This document shows, piece by piece, positions 1-8,185 of a stretch of DNA of 64,000 nucleotides (the first letter of the stretch is position 1; each line of letters starts with the position of its first letter). The DNA lies in NCBI GenBank assembly GCA_023396115.1, contig JAEWXC010000035.1, positions 32,870-96,869 on the forward strand, given 5' to 3'. This stretch comes from Actinomycetes bacterium. GTDB lineage: Bacteria > Actinomycetota > Actinomycetes > Propionibacteriales > Nocardioidaceae. The notes below the pieces were generated by a model. It was not told the DNA's origin. It saw only the letters and a program-made list of their open reading frames with translations, and ran no database searches. The translations under genes and the position numbers were made by a program.

Positions 1-2
1 CC

Positions 3-554
3 GAGCACGAGGCCCGCACCGTCTCCGGCGCGGTGCGCACCGACTTCATCCTCTCCGCCGAGATCATGGTCATCTCCCTGAACGCGGTCATGGAGTCCGA
101 CCCGGCACCCGGGTTCGCGATGCGCGCGGCCGTGCTGGTCGCGGTGGCGCTCTTCATCACCGCCCTCGTCTACGGCGTCGTCGCGCTGATCGTGAAGATG
201 GACGACATCGGTGTCGCCCTGGCCGCCCGCTCCTCGGAGTTCTCCCAGAAGGTCGGCCGCGGGCTGGTCGCGGGGATGCCGAAGGTGCTCACCGTGATCG
301 GTGCCGTCGGCACCGCCGCGATGCTCTGGGTCGGTGGCCACATCCTGCTGGTCAGCCTCGACGAGCTCGGTCTGCACAGCCCGTACAGCGTGGTGCACCA
401 CGCCGAGGTGGCCGTGGCCGACGCGCTGGGCGCCGTGGGTGGCGTGGCCGGCTGGATCACCAACACCGTGCTCTCCGCCGTGGTCGGCGTCGTGGTGGGT
501 GCCGTGATCGTGGCGGTGCTGCACCTGGTGCCGCGGAAGTCCGCCGCCCACTGA
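3..554 (+). CDS. DUF808 family inner-membrane protein, C-terminal part
   Basis: This frame is open from base 3 with no start codon before the window edge, so the gene is cut at its 5' end and 183 residues remain. The piece begins within the motif EHEARTVSGA followed by RTDFILSAEIMVIS, a stretch I recognise from the DUF808 (YedI-like) family. It holds several hydrophobic helices (around residues 45-70, 90-125 and 150-175), so it is an integral membrane protein. The GTG at base 33 is an internal valine, not a start. The function of DUF808 proteins is unknown. Family assignment is fairly sure. Confidence 0.75.
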   Translation, partial: EHEARTVSGAVRTDFILSAEIMVISLNAVMESDPAPGFAMRAAVLVAVALFITALVYGVVALIVKMDDIGVALAARSSEFSQKVGRGLVAGMPKVLTVIGAVGTAAMLWVGGHILLVSLDELGLHSPYSVVHHAEVAVADALGAVGGVAGWITNTVLSAVVGVVVGAVIVAVLHLVPRKSAAH

Positions 555-562
555 GCCGCCGG

Positions 563-607
563 CACTGCCAGCGCTGCCAGCACTGCCAGCACCGCCGGCA
601 CCGCCGG
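563..607. repeat. Five imperfect 9-bp tandem repeats
   Basis: Five adjacent 9-bp units (CACTGCCAG, CGCTGCCAG, CACTGCCAG, CACCGCCGG, CACCGCCGG) lie directly after the DUF808 stop codon. They could be a small variable-number repeat. No coding role is evident. Confidence 0.7.
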
Positions 608-636
608 GGTCACCCGGGAGGGTCCGTGACGATTCC

Positions 637-689
637 GTGACCGGGGTCTCCCGCGAGTAGCCTGCTGGGGTCATGCGCGGGAGACCCCG
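637..689 (+). promoter_or_regulatory. ahcY promoter with 14-bp perfect inverted repeat
   Basis: A TAGCCT -10 box (658-663) sits 15 bp after a GTGACC -35-like hexamer (637-642). The -10 is bracketed by perfect 14-bp inverted arms: CGGGGTCTCCCGCG at 642-655 and its reverse complement at 676-689, with a 20-bp centre. The left arm lies upstream of the expected transcription start (about 670), so the pair is better read as a DNA operator for a dimeric regulator than as an RNA hairpin. The binding protein is unknown. Confidence 0.6.
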
Positions 690-741
690 ACGACGTGCAG
701 ATGCACCGCAGGACTTCAGTTCTTCCCAGAGGTGGATTTCG

Positions 742-2175
742 ATGGACTTCAAGGTGGCAGACCTCTCCCTGGCCGAGTTCGGCCGGACGGAGCTGACCCT
801 CGCCGAGCACGAGATGCCCGGCCTGATGGCGATGCGTGAGCGCTTCGGCGACTCCAAGCCGCTGGCCGGCGCCAAGATCGCCGGCTCGCTGCACATGACG
901 ATCCAGACCGGTGTGCTGATCGAGACCCTGGTCGCGCTGGGTGCCGAGGTCCGCTGGGCCTCCTGCAACATCTTCTCCACCCAGGACCACGCCGCCGCCG
1001 CGATCGTGGTCGGCCCGAACGGCACCCCCGAGGACCCGCAGGGCGTCCCGGTCTTCGCCTGGAAGGGCGAGACACTCGAGGAGTACTGGGAGTGCACCCA
1101 GCAGATCCTCGACTGGCCCGGCGGCGAGCAGCCGAACATGATCCTCGACGACGGTGGCGACGCCACCCTGCTGGTCCACCTGGGTGTGGAGATGGAGAAG
1201 ACCGGAGTCGCCCCCGACCCGGCCACCGCCACCAGCACCGAGCAGCGGATCATCTTCGAGGTCCTGGTCGAGTCGCTCAAGAACTCCTCCGACCGGTTCA
1301 CCCAGATGGCCAACTCCATCAAGGGCGTCACCGAGGAGACCACCACCGGCGTGCACCGCCTGGTCGAGATGCAGCGCGAGGGCAAGCTGCTCTTCCCGGC
1401 GATCAACGTCAACGACTCGGTCACCAAGTCCAAGTTCGACAACAAGTACGGCTGCCGCCACTCGCTGGTCGACGGCATCAACCGCGCCACCGACGTGCTG
1501 ATCGGCGGCAAGGTCGCGGTCGTGTGCGGCTACGGCGACGTGGGCAAGGGCTCCGCGGAGTCGCTGCGGGGCCAGGGCGCCCGGGTCATCGTCACCGAGA
1601 TCGACCCGATCTGCGCGCTGCAGGCGGCGATGGACGGCTACCAGGTCGACACCCTCGAGAACGCTCTGGCGGTCGGTGACATCTTCATCACCACCACCGG
1701 CAACAAGGACGTCATCTCGGCCGAGCAGATGAGCCGGATGAAGCACCAGGCCATCGTCGGCAACATCGGTCACTTCGACAACGAGATCGACATGGCCGGC
1801 CTCGAGTCGTGGCCCGGGATCGTGCGCCACACGGTCAAGCCGCAGGTCGACACCTTCACGTTCCCCGAGTCGGGCCACGCGGTGATCATCCTGTCCGAGG
1901 GCCGCCTGCTGAACCTGGGCAACGCCACCGGCCACCCCAGCTTCGTCATGTCGAACTCGTTCACCAACCAGACGCTGGCCCAGATCGAGCTCTTCACCAA
2001 GACCGCCGAGTACCCCACCGACGTCTACGTGCTGCCCAAGCACCTCGACGAGGAGGTCGCCCGGCTCCACCTGGCCAGCCTCGGCGTGAACCTGACCGAG
2101 CTGAGCCAGGAGCAGGCCGACTACATCGGCGTCCCGGTCGAGGGCCCCTACAAGCCCGACACGTACCGGTACTGA
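742..2175 (+). CDS. ahcY: Adenosylhomocysteinase (S-adenosyl-L-homocysteine hydrolase)
   Basis: This cytosolic NAD-dependent enzyme splits S-adenosylhomocysteine into adenosine and homocysteine, relieving product inhibition of methyltransferases and feeding the methionine cycle. The 477-residue protein is near the usual actinobacterial length. It starts MDFKVADLSLAEFGR and contains the NAD-binding GYGDVGKG motif, the substrate-site segments HMTIQTG and DDGGD, and the conserved C-terminal end PYKPDTYRY. I chose the ATG at 742 because an AGAGGTGG ribosome site precedes it and the homology begins there. An in-frame ATG at 673 lies almost at the predicted transcript 5' end and would add 23 basic residues not typical of the family. 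Confidence 0.95.
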   Translation: MDFKVADLSLAEFGRTELTLAEHEMPGLMAMRERFGDSKPLAGAKIAGSLHMTIQTGVLIETLVALGAEVRWASCNIFSTQDHAAAAIVVGPNGTPEDPQGVPVFAWKGETLEEYWECTQQILDWPGGEQPNMILDDGGDATLLVHLGVEMEKTGVAPDPATATSTEQRIIFEVLVESLKNSSDRFTQMANSIKGVTEETTTGVHRLVEMQREGKLLFPAINVNDSVTKSKFDNKYGCRHSLVDGINRATDVLIGGKVAVVCGYGDVGKGSAESLRGQGARVIVTEIDPICALQAAMDGYQVDTLENALAVGDIFITTTGNKDVISAEQMSRMKHQAIVGNIGHFDNEIDMAGLESWPGIVRHTVKPQVDTFTFPESGHAVIILSEGRLLNLGNATGHPSFVMSNSFTNQTLAQIELFTKTAEYPTDVYVLPKHLDEEVARLHLASLGVNLTELSQEQADYIGVPVEGPYKPDTYRY

Positions 2176-2208
2176 TCCGGCTCCGGATCCGCTCCACCGA
2201 CACGTGAC

Positions 2209-2243
2209 CACGCCCGCCTCCGGCCCCGCCGGGGGCGGGCGTG
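2209..2243 (+). terminator. Hairpin terminator after ahcY
   Basis: CACGCCCGCC (2209-2218) pairs with GGCGGGCGTG (2234-2243), with further pairing inside and a short loop. There is no T-run. The 3' arm ends one base before the mtrA -10 hexamer, so terminator and promoter are packed together. Confidence 0.6.
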
Positions 2244-2249
2244 GATACT
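2244..2249 (+). promoter_or_regulatory. mtrA -10 box, leaderless arrangement
   Basis: GATACT lies 6 nt before the ATG at 2256, and there is no ribosome-binding site. This spacing puts transcription start on or next to the A of the start codon, predicting a leaderless mtrA mRNA. Confidence 0.5.
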
Positions 2250-2255
2250 GACACC

Positions 2256-2951
2256 ATGACTTCCGACCAGCCGACCAGGGGACGGGTGCTCGTCGTCGAC
2301 GACGACGCCTCCCTGGCCGAGATGCTCTCCATCGTGCTGCGCCAGGAGGGTTTCGACTCCGCCCTGTGTGGCCGGGGCGACCAGGCGATGGACGTCTTCC
2401 GCGACTACCGGCCCGACCTGGTGCTGCTCGACCTGATGCTGCCCGGCAAGGACGGGATCGACGTCTGCAAGGAGATCCGCGCCGAGTCCGGTGTCCCGGT
2501 GGTCATGCTCACCGCCAAGTCCGACACCATCGACGTGGTGCTCGGCCTGGAGTCGGGCGCCGACGACTACGTGGTGAAGCCCTTCAAGCCCAAGGAGCTC
2601 GTCGCCCGGATCCGGGCCCGGGTGCGCCGCTTCGAGCAGCCCGCCGCCGAGAACCTCACCATCGGGGACGTCTCCATCGACGTCGCCGGCCACCAGGTCA
2701 CCCGCGGTGAGGAGCAGATCAACCTCACCCCTCTGGAGTTCGACCTGCTGGTCTGCCTGGCCCGACGCCCCTGGCAGGTGTTCAGCCGCGAGGTCCTGCT
2801 CGAGCAGGTGTGGGGTTACCGGCACGCCGCCGACACCCGGCTGGTCAACGTGCACGTGCAGCGGCTGCGCTCCAAGGTCGAGCACGACCCGGAGCACCCG
2901 CAGGTCGTGCTGACCGTGCGCGGGGTGGGGTACAAGGCCGGCAAGTCCTGA
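2256..2951 (+). CDS. mtrA: DNA-binding response regulator MtrA
   Basis: MtrA is the OmpR-type response regulator of the MtrAB two-component system, which in actinobacteria controls cell-wall hydrolases, division and osmotic responses. The 231-residue protein has an N-terminal receiver domain (acidic pocket D15-D16, phospho-acceptor D59 in LLDLMLP, conserved K in VVKPFKPKEL) and a C-terminal winged helix ending RLRSKVEHDPEHPQVVLTV. The ATG at 2256 is preferred to the upstream in-frame GTG at 2241 because family homology starts at RGRVLVVDDD and a -10 box sits just upstream. mtrB follows after 3 bp. Confidence 0.95.
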   Translation: MTSDQPTRGRVLVVDDDASLAEMLSIVLRQEGFDSALCGRGDQAMDVFRDYRPDLVLLDLMLPGKDGIDVCKEIRAESGVPVVMLTAKSDTIDVVLGLESGADDYVVKPFKPKELVARIRARVRRFEQPAAENLTIGDVSIDVAGHQVTRGEEQINLTPLEFDLLVCLARRPWQVFSREVLLEQVWGYRHAADTRLVNVHVQRLRSKVEHDPEHPQVVLTVRGVGYKAGKS

Positions 2952-2954
2952 CCG

Positions 2955-4553
2955 ATGGTGCGTGGTCGGGTCGCCGGAGCGGTGGGGTACGGGCTGACGT
3001 TCTGGCGCCGGTCCATCCAGGCGCGCGTCGTGGCCTCCACCGTGGTGCTCTCCGCGCTGGTGGTCTCCGTGGTCGGCTGGTTCCTGCTGCAACAGACCCG
3101 TGACGGTCTGCTCGAGGCCCGTCTGGCCAACGTCGTGGCGGAGGCCCAGACCGAGACCGACGAGGCCCGCCAACGCCTGATCTTCGCCCCCGGCACCGAC
3201 CTGGACACCTCCGGCCAGCAGTCGGACCTGGTCACCCCGATCATCCAGCGCGGCGTGGCCCGCGGGTTCGCGGTGGTGCTGTCCCCGCCGCTGGGCCGCG
3301 GGCGCGGCCTGTCCGGCGGCGGTGCGAAGTTCACCCCCGGACTGGACCTGGAGAGCGTCCCGGAGGATCTGCAGCGCCAGTTCGCCGAACCGTCGGCGAC
3401 CTCGTGGACCTACACCGACATCCGCGCCTCGTCCGCGGCGCCGCTGGAACCGGGACCGGGCATCGTGGTGGCCTCCCAGGTCACGCTGCCGGCCGACGGC
3501 GAGACCTACACGCTCTACTACCTGTTCCCGCTCGAGGACCAGGAGGCCACCCTGGCCCTGGTGACCCGGGCGATGCTCACCGCCGGGGCGCTGCTGCTGC
3601 TCCTGGTCGCGGGGCTGACCTGGTTGGTGACCCGGCAGGTGGTCACCCCGATCCGGCTGGCCCGGCAGGTCGCCGAGCGGCTGGCCGCCGGGGAGCTGGA
3701 GGAACGGCTCGTGGTCAGCGGTGAGGACGACCTGGCCCGGTTGGCGACGTCGTTCAACCAGATGGCCACCAACCTGCAGCGCCAGATCCGCCAGCTGGAG
3801 GAGCTGAGCCGGTTGCAGCAGCGCTTCGTCTCCGACGTCTCCCACGAGCTGCGCACCCCGCTGACCACGGTCCGGATGGCCGGCGACGTGCTGCACGACG
3901 CCCGCGACGAGTTCGGTCCCGCGAACGCCCGCGCCGCCGAGCTGCTGCAGACCGAGCTGGACCGGTTCGAGCGGCTGCTGGGCGACCTGCTCGAGGTCAG
4001 TCGGTTCGACGCCGGTGCGGCGGCGCTGGACGCCGACCAGCTGAACCTGGTCGACGTCGCGCACCGGGTCGCCGACGCCAACCGCCAGCTCGCCGAGCAG
4101 CGCGGCCACCGGCTCATCGTCCGTGACCCCGGACGCCCCTGCCTGGCCGAGGCCGACGTGCGCCGGGTGGAGCGGATCCTGCGCAACCTGGTCGCGAACG
4201 CCGTCGACCACGCCGAGGCCAGCGACATCGAGATCGAGGTCGGTTCCGACGCGCACGCCTCGGCGATCACGGTGCGTGACCACGGGGTCGGCATGGACCC
4301 GACCGAGACCGCGATGGTGTTCAACCGGTTCTGGCGGGCCGACCCTGCCCGGGCCCGGACCTCGGGCGGCACCGGGCTGGGGCTGTCGATCTCGCTGGAG
4401 GACGCCCACCTGCACGGAGGCTGGCTGCAGGCCTGGGGCCGACCCGGCGGCGGCGCCCAGTTCCGGCTCACCCTGCCCCGGAAGCTGGGGCAGCCGCTGC
4501 GCCACTCGCCGCTGCCGCTGGTGCCGCGCGACGCGGGGGAGGAGACGCCGTGA
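2955..4553 (+). CDS. mtrB: Sensor histidine kinase MtrB
   Basis: MtrB is the membrane kinase partner of MtrA. The 532-residue protein has a first membrane helix at about residues 20-45, an extracytoplasmic segment to about 195, a second helix (LLLLLVAGLTWLVT) and a HAMP linker. The HisKA domain carries H297 in SDVSHELRTP, and the ATPase domain has an N box (NLVANAVDHA) and G boxes (DHGVGMD, GGTGLGLSIS). It starts 3 bp after mtrA, and its TGA overlaps the GTG of lpqB (GTGA), so the three genes form one operon. Confidence 0.95.
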   Translation: MVRGRVAGAVGYGLTFWRRSIQARVVASTVVLSALVVSVVGWFLLQQTRDGLLEARLANVVAEAQTETDEARQRLIFAPGTDLDTSGQQSDLVTPIIQRGVARGFAVVLSPPLGRGRGLSGGGAKFTPGLDLESVPEDLQRQFAEPSATSWTYTDIRASSAAPLEPGPGIVVASQVTLPADGETYTLYYLFPLEDQEATLALVTRAMLTAGALLLLLVAGLTWLVTRQVVTPIRLARQVAERLAAGELEERLVVSGEDDLARLATSFNQMATNLQRQIRQLEELSRLQQRFVSDVSHELRTPLTTVRMAGDVLHDARDEFGPANARAAELLQTELDRFERLLGDLLEVSRFDAGAAALDADQLNLVDVAHRVADANRQLAEQRGHRLIVRDPGRPCLAEADVRRVERILRNLVANAVDHAEASDIEIEVGSDAHASAITVRDHGVGMDPTETAMVFNRFWRADPARARTSGGTGLGLSISLEDAHLHGGWLQAWGRPGGGAQFRLTLPRKLGQPLRHSPLPLVPRDAGEETP

Positions 4554-6295
4554 ACAGTCCCGTCCTGACCCGGCTGCGGGCCGCGGTCGTCGTGGCCACC
4601 AGCACCCTGCTCGCCGGCTGCGTGTCGATGCCGGTCTCCGGCCCGGTGCGTCAGGTGCCCGAACGTGCGGCCGAGACCGTGCCGCCGGGGATCTACTTCG
4701 ACCCGCCGCCGCCGGCACGCGGCGCCACCCCCGAACAGGTGGTCGCCGACTTCCTCGAGGCCCTCAAGGCCACGCCGGTGCGCACCAGCGTCGCCCGGCA
4801 GTACCTGTCCGCGGAAGCGCAGAAGACGTGGCGCCCCGAGCAGGGCATCATCACCTACGCCGACCTGGGCGAACCCAGCGGCGGGACCGACGTGTCGCTG
4901 CCGCTGGTCGAGGCCGCCTCCTACGACGCCGCCGGGGCCTGGCAGGGCAAGCTCGCCGGCGACGACGCGGTGCTGCACCTGCGGTTGGTGCAGGAGTCCG
5001 AGGAGTGGCGCATCGACGAGGTGCCCGACGCGCTGGTGGTCCCGGAGTCCTGGTTCACCGAGCGCTACCAGCGGGCCAACCGGTACTTCTTCGAGCCGAC
5101 CGGCCAGGTGCTGGTGCCCGAGCCCGTCTTCGTGCCCCGGGGCGAGCAGTTCACCACCCAGCTGGTCCGGGGGCTGCTGGCCGGCCCGCCGGAATCCCTG
5201 GAGCAGGTGGTGCGGACCGAGATCCCGCCGGGCCTGTCCCCGGGGCTGTCGGTGCCGGTCAACGGGGCCGGGGTGGCGGAGGTGTCGCTGCACGGCAGCT
5301 CCGCGATGCCGCCCGACGCCCGCGCAGAGGGGCTGGTCGCCCAGTTCGTGTGGACCCTGCGGCAGGAGCCGCGGCTGCGTGCGGTCTCGCTCAGCGTCGA
5401 CGGCAGCCACTACCCACCCGGCGAGGCGGGCGCGGACCTCAGCCTGGGCCGGGGGGAGCGGTTCGACCCGGTCGGCGCCCGCAGCGACGACGACCTGTTC
5501 GCGCTGCGCGATGGCCAGCTGCTGCGCGGCAGCCCGGGCACGATGGAGGCCGCAGAGGGTCCCTTCGGCGCGGACTCCTCCGACCTGGTCGAGGTCGCCG
5601 TCGCGCCGCTGGGGGACCGGGTGGCCGGGGTGCGGGAGGATCGCAGCGACGTGCTCGTCGCCGGCACCTCCGCCGCCGACGAGGAGGTCACCCAGGTGGC
5701 GTCGGGGACCGGGATGCTGACGCCGTCGTGGGACCTGCAGGGCCGGTTGTGGATCATCGACGGCCCCGACGGTCAGGCCCGGGTCCGGGTCTGGCACGAG
5801 GGCCGGTTGCGCGAGATCGAGCTGCCCGGGATCACCGGGAAGCGGGTCCGGCAGGTGCTGGTCTCCCGCGACGGCACCCGGGTGGTGGCGCTGGTCCGCG
5901 GAGGCGAGCGGGACCGGGTCGTCGCGACCCGGGTCCGGCAGCGTCCCTCCGGTGAGGTGCTCGGCGGGACCGCCACCCGCACCCTGGGGGTCGCGGAGTC
6001 GCAGCCGAAGCGGTTGCGGGCGATCGGGTGGCGCACACCGGTCCAGGTGGCCGTGCTCAGCCGGATCGGGGGCGAGCTCTCCCAGGTCCAGACCCTGGCG
6101 GTCGACGGGTCCACCCCGACGACCGGGCTGCCCGACACCTCCCGGTTCCGGGGACAGGCCGGCACCCTGATCAGTTCGCCGCGCGAGTCCTCCCGGTTGC
6201 TGGTGACCGTGGGCCAGGAGCTCGTCGACGTCAACGACGCCTCCACCGCGCCGTGGGACGTGCGGGGACTGCGCTCGATCACCTTCGTCGGCTGA
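4550..6295 (+). CDS. lpqB: Lipoprotein LpqB, MtrAB accessory factor
   Basis: LpqB is the extracytoplasmic lipoprotein that modulates MtrB signalling in mycobacteria and relatives. The 581-residue protein begins with a lipoprotein signal ending LLAGC, giving lipidated C24. A GerMN-like region follows (about residues 190-320, including VRGLLAGPPESLEQVVRTE), then a C-terminal beta-propeller-like region (about 330-580). The GTG start lies inside the mtrB stop codon, indicating translational coupling. mtrA-mtrB-lpqB is the standard actinobacterial order. Confidence 0.92.
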   Translation: MNSPVLTRLRAAVVVATSTLLAGCVSMPVSGPVRQVPERAAETVPPGIYFDPPPPARGATPEQVVADFLEALKATPVRTSVARQYLSAEAQKTWRPEQGIITYADLGEPSGGTDVSLPLVEAASYDAAGAWQGKLAGDDAVLHLRLVQESEEWRIDEVPDALVVPESWFTERYQRANRYFFEPTGQVLVPEPVFVPRGEQFTTQLVRGLLAGPPESLEQVVRTEIPPGLSPGLSVPVNGAGVAEVSLHGSSAMPPDARAEGLVAQFVWTLRQEPRLRAVSLSVDGSHYPPGEAGADLSLGRGERFDPVGARSDDDLFALRDGQLLRGSPGTMEAAEGPFGADSSDLVEVAVAPLGDRVAGVREDRSDVLVAGTSAADEEVTQVASGTGMLTPSWDLQGRLWIIDGPDGQARVRVWHEGRLREIELPGITGKRVRQVLVSRDGTRVVALVRGGERDRVVATRVRQRPSGEVLGGTATRTLGVAESQPKRLRAIGWRTPVQVAVLSRIGGELSQVQTLAVDGSTPTTGLPDTSRFRGQAGTLISSPRESSRLLVTVGQELVDVNDASTAPWDVRGLRSITFVG

Positions 6296-6390
6296 CCGCG
6301 GGCTCTCCCCACCCCGGTGCGGTGGCGCCGGTGTCCACCGCTCTGCGCTGTGCCCGCCGGGCGACTCCGGTGCGTGGTCGGCTCGACCCC

Positions 6391-7134
6391 GTGACCGCTG
6401 CGCACCCTGGAGACCCGCGACCCCCGAGCCGTCCGGCCGTGCCCGGTCGGCGGCCGCGGACCCTGGTCCGGGCCGGCCGGGACCTGGTCCTGGGCCTGGT
6501 GTGCGTCGGCTGCGCCGAACCGGGGGTGCTGTGCTGCCCCGGCTGCCGCTCCGCGGTCGCCGGGGCGGGCCGCGCGGTGCAGCGACCCGGGTACGACGGG
6601 TCGGGGGCGTGGCTGACGGTGTGGACCGGCGGTGCCTGGGCCGGTCCGCTGCGCGCCGCCGTGCTGGCGTTCAAGGAGCACGGCGCCACCGCCCTGGAAC
6701 CGCTGCTCGGCGAGCAGCTGGGGCGCCTCGTGTCCTCCGCGCCGGGCGCGGTCGGCCGCGACCCACCGGTACTGGTCCCGGTGCCCTCCCGCCCCGGCGC
6801 GGCCCGGGCCCGCGGGTACGACCCGGTGCTCCGGCTCGCCCGACGCGCCGCGCGGCGCAGCGGCGGCCGGGTGGTCCCGCTGCTGCACAGCCGCGGCGGG
6901 GTGGCCGACCAGGTGGGGCTGGGGCTGGTCGCCCGGCACCGGAACGTGGCCGGGTCGATGGCCGTCGACCACCGGCTGCTGCGACGCCTGGCGGCGGTGG
7001 CGCCCCGGGCCCGGGTGCTGGTCGTCGACGACGTGGTCACCACCGGGGCGACCCTGGTCGAGGCGCACCGGGCGCTGGGCGCTGTCGGGGTGGTGCCGGG
7101 GCACCCGGTGACCCTGGCCTCGGCGGGTGACTGA
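6391..7134 (+). CDS. ComF-like phosphoribosyltransferase-fold protein
   Basis: The core matches ComF family proteins: an N-terminal zinc knuckle (CVGCAEPGVLCCPGC) and a phosphoribosyltransferase domain. That domain has the PRPP-loop signature VLVVDDVVTTGATL near the C-terminus and a PVPSRPGAARARGYD segment. ComF assists DNA uptake in competent bacteria, but in actinobacteria its role is unproven. The start is uncertain: in-frame GTG codons lie at 6322, 6331, 6370, 6391 and 6439, and none has a clear ribosome site. I give 6391 (247 residues). It sits between lpqB and hpf, as in mycobacteria. Confidence 0.8.
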   Translation: MTAAHPGDPRPPSRPAVPGRRPRTLVRAGRDLVLGLVCVGCAEPGVLCCPGCRSAVAGAGRAVQRPGYDGSGAWLTVWTGGAWAGPLRAAVLAFKEHGATALEPLLGEQLGRLVSSAPGAVGRDPPVLVPVPSRPGAARARGYDPVLRLARRAARRSGGRVVPLLHSRGGVADQVGLGLVARHRNVAGSMAVDHRLLRRLAAVAPRARVLVVDDVVTTGATLVEAHRALGAVGVVPGHPVTLASAGD

Positions 7135-7201
7135 GCCGGGAGAGGGACGAAGAATCGTTGCCAGTTCCGGACAGCTCATGGCGCCGTCACCGGGGATTGG
7201 C

Positions 7202-7207
7202 TAGCGT
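7202..7207 (+). promoter_or_regulatory. -10 box upstream of hpf region
   Basis: TAGCGT lies 6 nt before an ATG at 7214, the same geometry as many leaderless starts in this window. It is the best candidate promoter for hpf and a small upstream reading frame. Confidence 0.4.
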
Positions 7208-7213
7208 CTGGTC

Positions 7214-7441
7214 ATGGAGTCCGTCCGGGTCCGTGGAGACGTCGACAGGGCACCGCGCGTGCCCCGTCGCACCGCCTCGACGAGCCCAGGTCGCCCCCAC
7301 CCGAGGCGCTGCGCCCCGGGTCACGTCCGGCCGGTCCGTCCGGCCGGCCGCGCCGGGACGACCAGGCCGGTTCCATCCCCTCCCGAGGACGTCGGGAGCG
7401 TGGTGTCCCTACCCGGTGCGGCCGCGGTGCGGCGCACCTGA
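7214..7441 (+). CDS. Possible 75-residue leaderless upstream ORF before hpf
   Basis: The stretch 7135-7454 (320 bp) has no recognisable gene. It does hold a 75-codon frame whose ATG is exactly 6 nt after a TAGCGT -10 box and whose stop lies 13 bp before hpf. The predicted peptide is Arg/Pro-rich and matches no family I know, so it may be only a leader. If translated, it could couple hpf expression to ribosome state. The hpf frame itself is also open back to about 7158, but that extension looks non-coding. Confidence 0.25.
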   Translation: MESVRVRGDVDRAPRVPRRTASTSPGRPHPRRCAPGHVRPVRPAGRAGTTRPVPSPPEDVGSVVSLPGAAAVRRT

Positions 7442-7454
7442 AACGGAGGTTCAC

Positions 7455-8072
7455 ATGGACGTTGTGGTCACTGGTCGGAACATCGAGGTGTCCGACAGGT
7501 TCAAGGCTCACGTCAGCGAGAAGCTGGCCCGGCTGGAGAAGCACGACCACCGGATCATCCGGGTGAACGTCGAGGTCTCCAAGGAGAAGAACCCGCGCCA
7601 GGTGGAGCGTGCCGTGAAGGTGCAGCTGACCATGTTCTCCAAGGGACCGGTCGTGCGTGCCGAGGCCGCGGCCGACGACAAGATGGGCGCCCTGGACCTC
7701 GCCCTGGACAAGATCACCACCCAGACCCGCCGCGCCGCCGACCGGCGCCGGGTGCACCGCGGCCGCCGCACCCCCGTCTCGGTGGGTGCCGCCATGGCGG
7801 GCACCGACGCCCCGGCCCCGGAGACCGACGAGCCCGAGGTCATGGAGCGTCAGGTCGGTCCGATCACCGTCACCGGCGACGGCCCGCTGGTGGTGCGGGA
7901 GAAGACCCACGCCGCCTCACCCATGGCGCTGGACCAGGCCCTCTACGAGATGGAACTGGTCGGGCACGACTTCTACCTCTTCATGGACAAGGAGTCCGAG
8001 CGACCCTCGGTCGTCTACCGACGCCGGGGCTACGACTACGGCGTGATCTCGCTCGACCTCGAGCAGGAGTGA
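7455..8072 (+). CDS. hpf: Ribosome hibernation promoting factor, long form
   Basis: Long-form HPF binds the 30S subunit at the decoding site and drives 100S ribosome dimers in stationary phase. The 205-residue protein has the N-terminal S30AE domain (MDVVVTGRNIEVSDRFKAHV, about 1-100), a variable linker and the C-terminal dimerisation domain (from about 135, with PMALDQALYEMELVGHDFYLF and VVYRRRGYDYGVISL). The ATG at 7455 has a CGGAGGT ribosome site 5 nt upstream. It lies between comF and secA, as in related genomes. Confidence 0.93.
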   Translation: MDVVVTGRNIEVSDRFKAHVSEKLARLEKHDHRIIRVNVEVSKEKNPRQVERAVKVQLTMFSKGPVVRAEAAADDKMGALDLALDKITTQTRRAADRRRVHRGRRTPVSVGAAMAGTDAPAPETDEPEVMERQVGPITVTGDGPLVVREKTHAASPMALDQALYEMELVGHDFYLFMDKESERPSVVYRRRGYDYGVISLDLEQE

Positions 8073-8103
8073 CCCCCGGCGGGACCGCCGGATGAGACCC
8101 ACC

Positions 8104-8169
8104 GACCCGGGGGTCGACCCGCTGCCACCGCACCGGTGGTGCCGGGTCGGACCCCGGGTCGGTGCTTTT
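8104..8169 (+). terminator. Intrinsic terminator after hpf
   Basis: A long nested hairpin forms from GACCCGGGG (8104-8112) with CCCCGGGTC (8152-8160), CGACCCG (8115-8121) with CGGGTCG (8143-8149), and CCACC with GGTGG. A CTTTTC tract follows at 8165-8170. It is one of the few terminators here with a T-run. Confidence 0.75.
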
Positions 8170-8185
8170 CTGCGATGATGCCCCG

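Noticed and set aside
670..741. SAH or SAM riboswitch in the ahcY leader
   Set aside because: The leader is only about 70 nt and I could not match the conserved cores of SAH or SAM-IV riboswitches; the strong repeat there spans the transcription start and fits an operator better.
673..741. N-terminal extension of AhcY from the ATG at 673
   Set aside because: The extra 23 residues are basic and not AhcY-like, and a good ribosome site precedes the ATG at 742. A minor near-leaderless product cannot be excluded.
610..2211. Long minus-strand open frame (533 codons) over ahcY, and many similar ones elsewhere (e.g. 2148-4718, 12060-16916, 51743-55246)
   Set aside because: These are antisense shadows in GC-rich DNA. 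They have Arg/Pro/Gly/His-biased composition and no domains, and a well-supported gene runs on the other strand.
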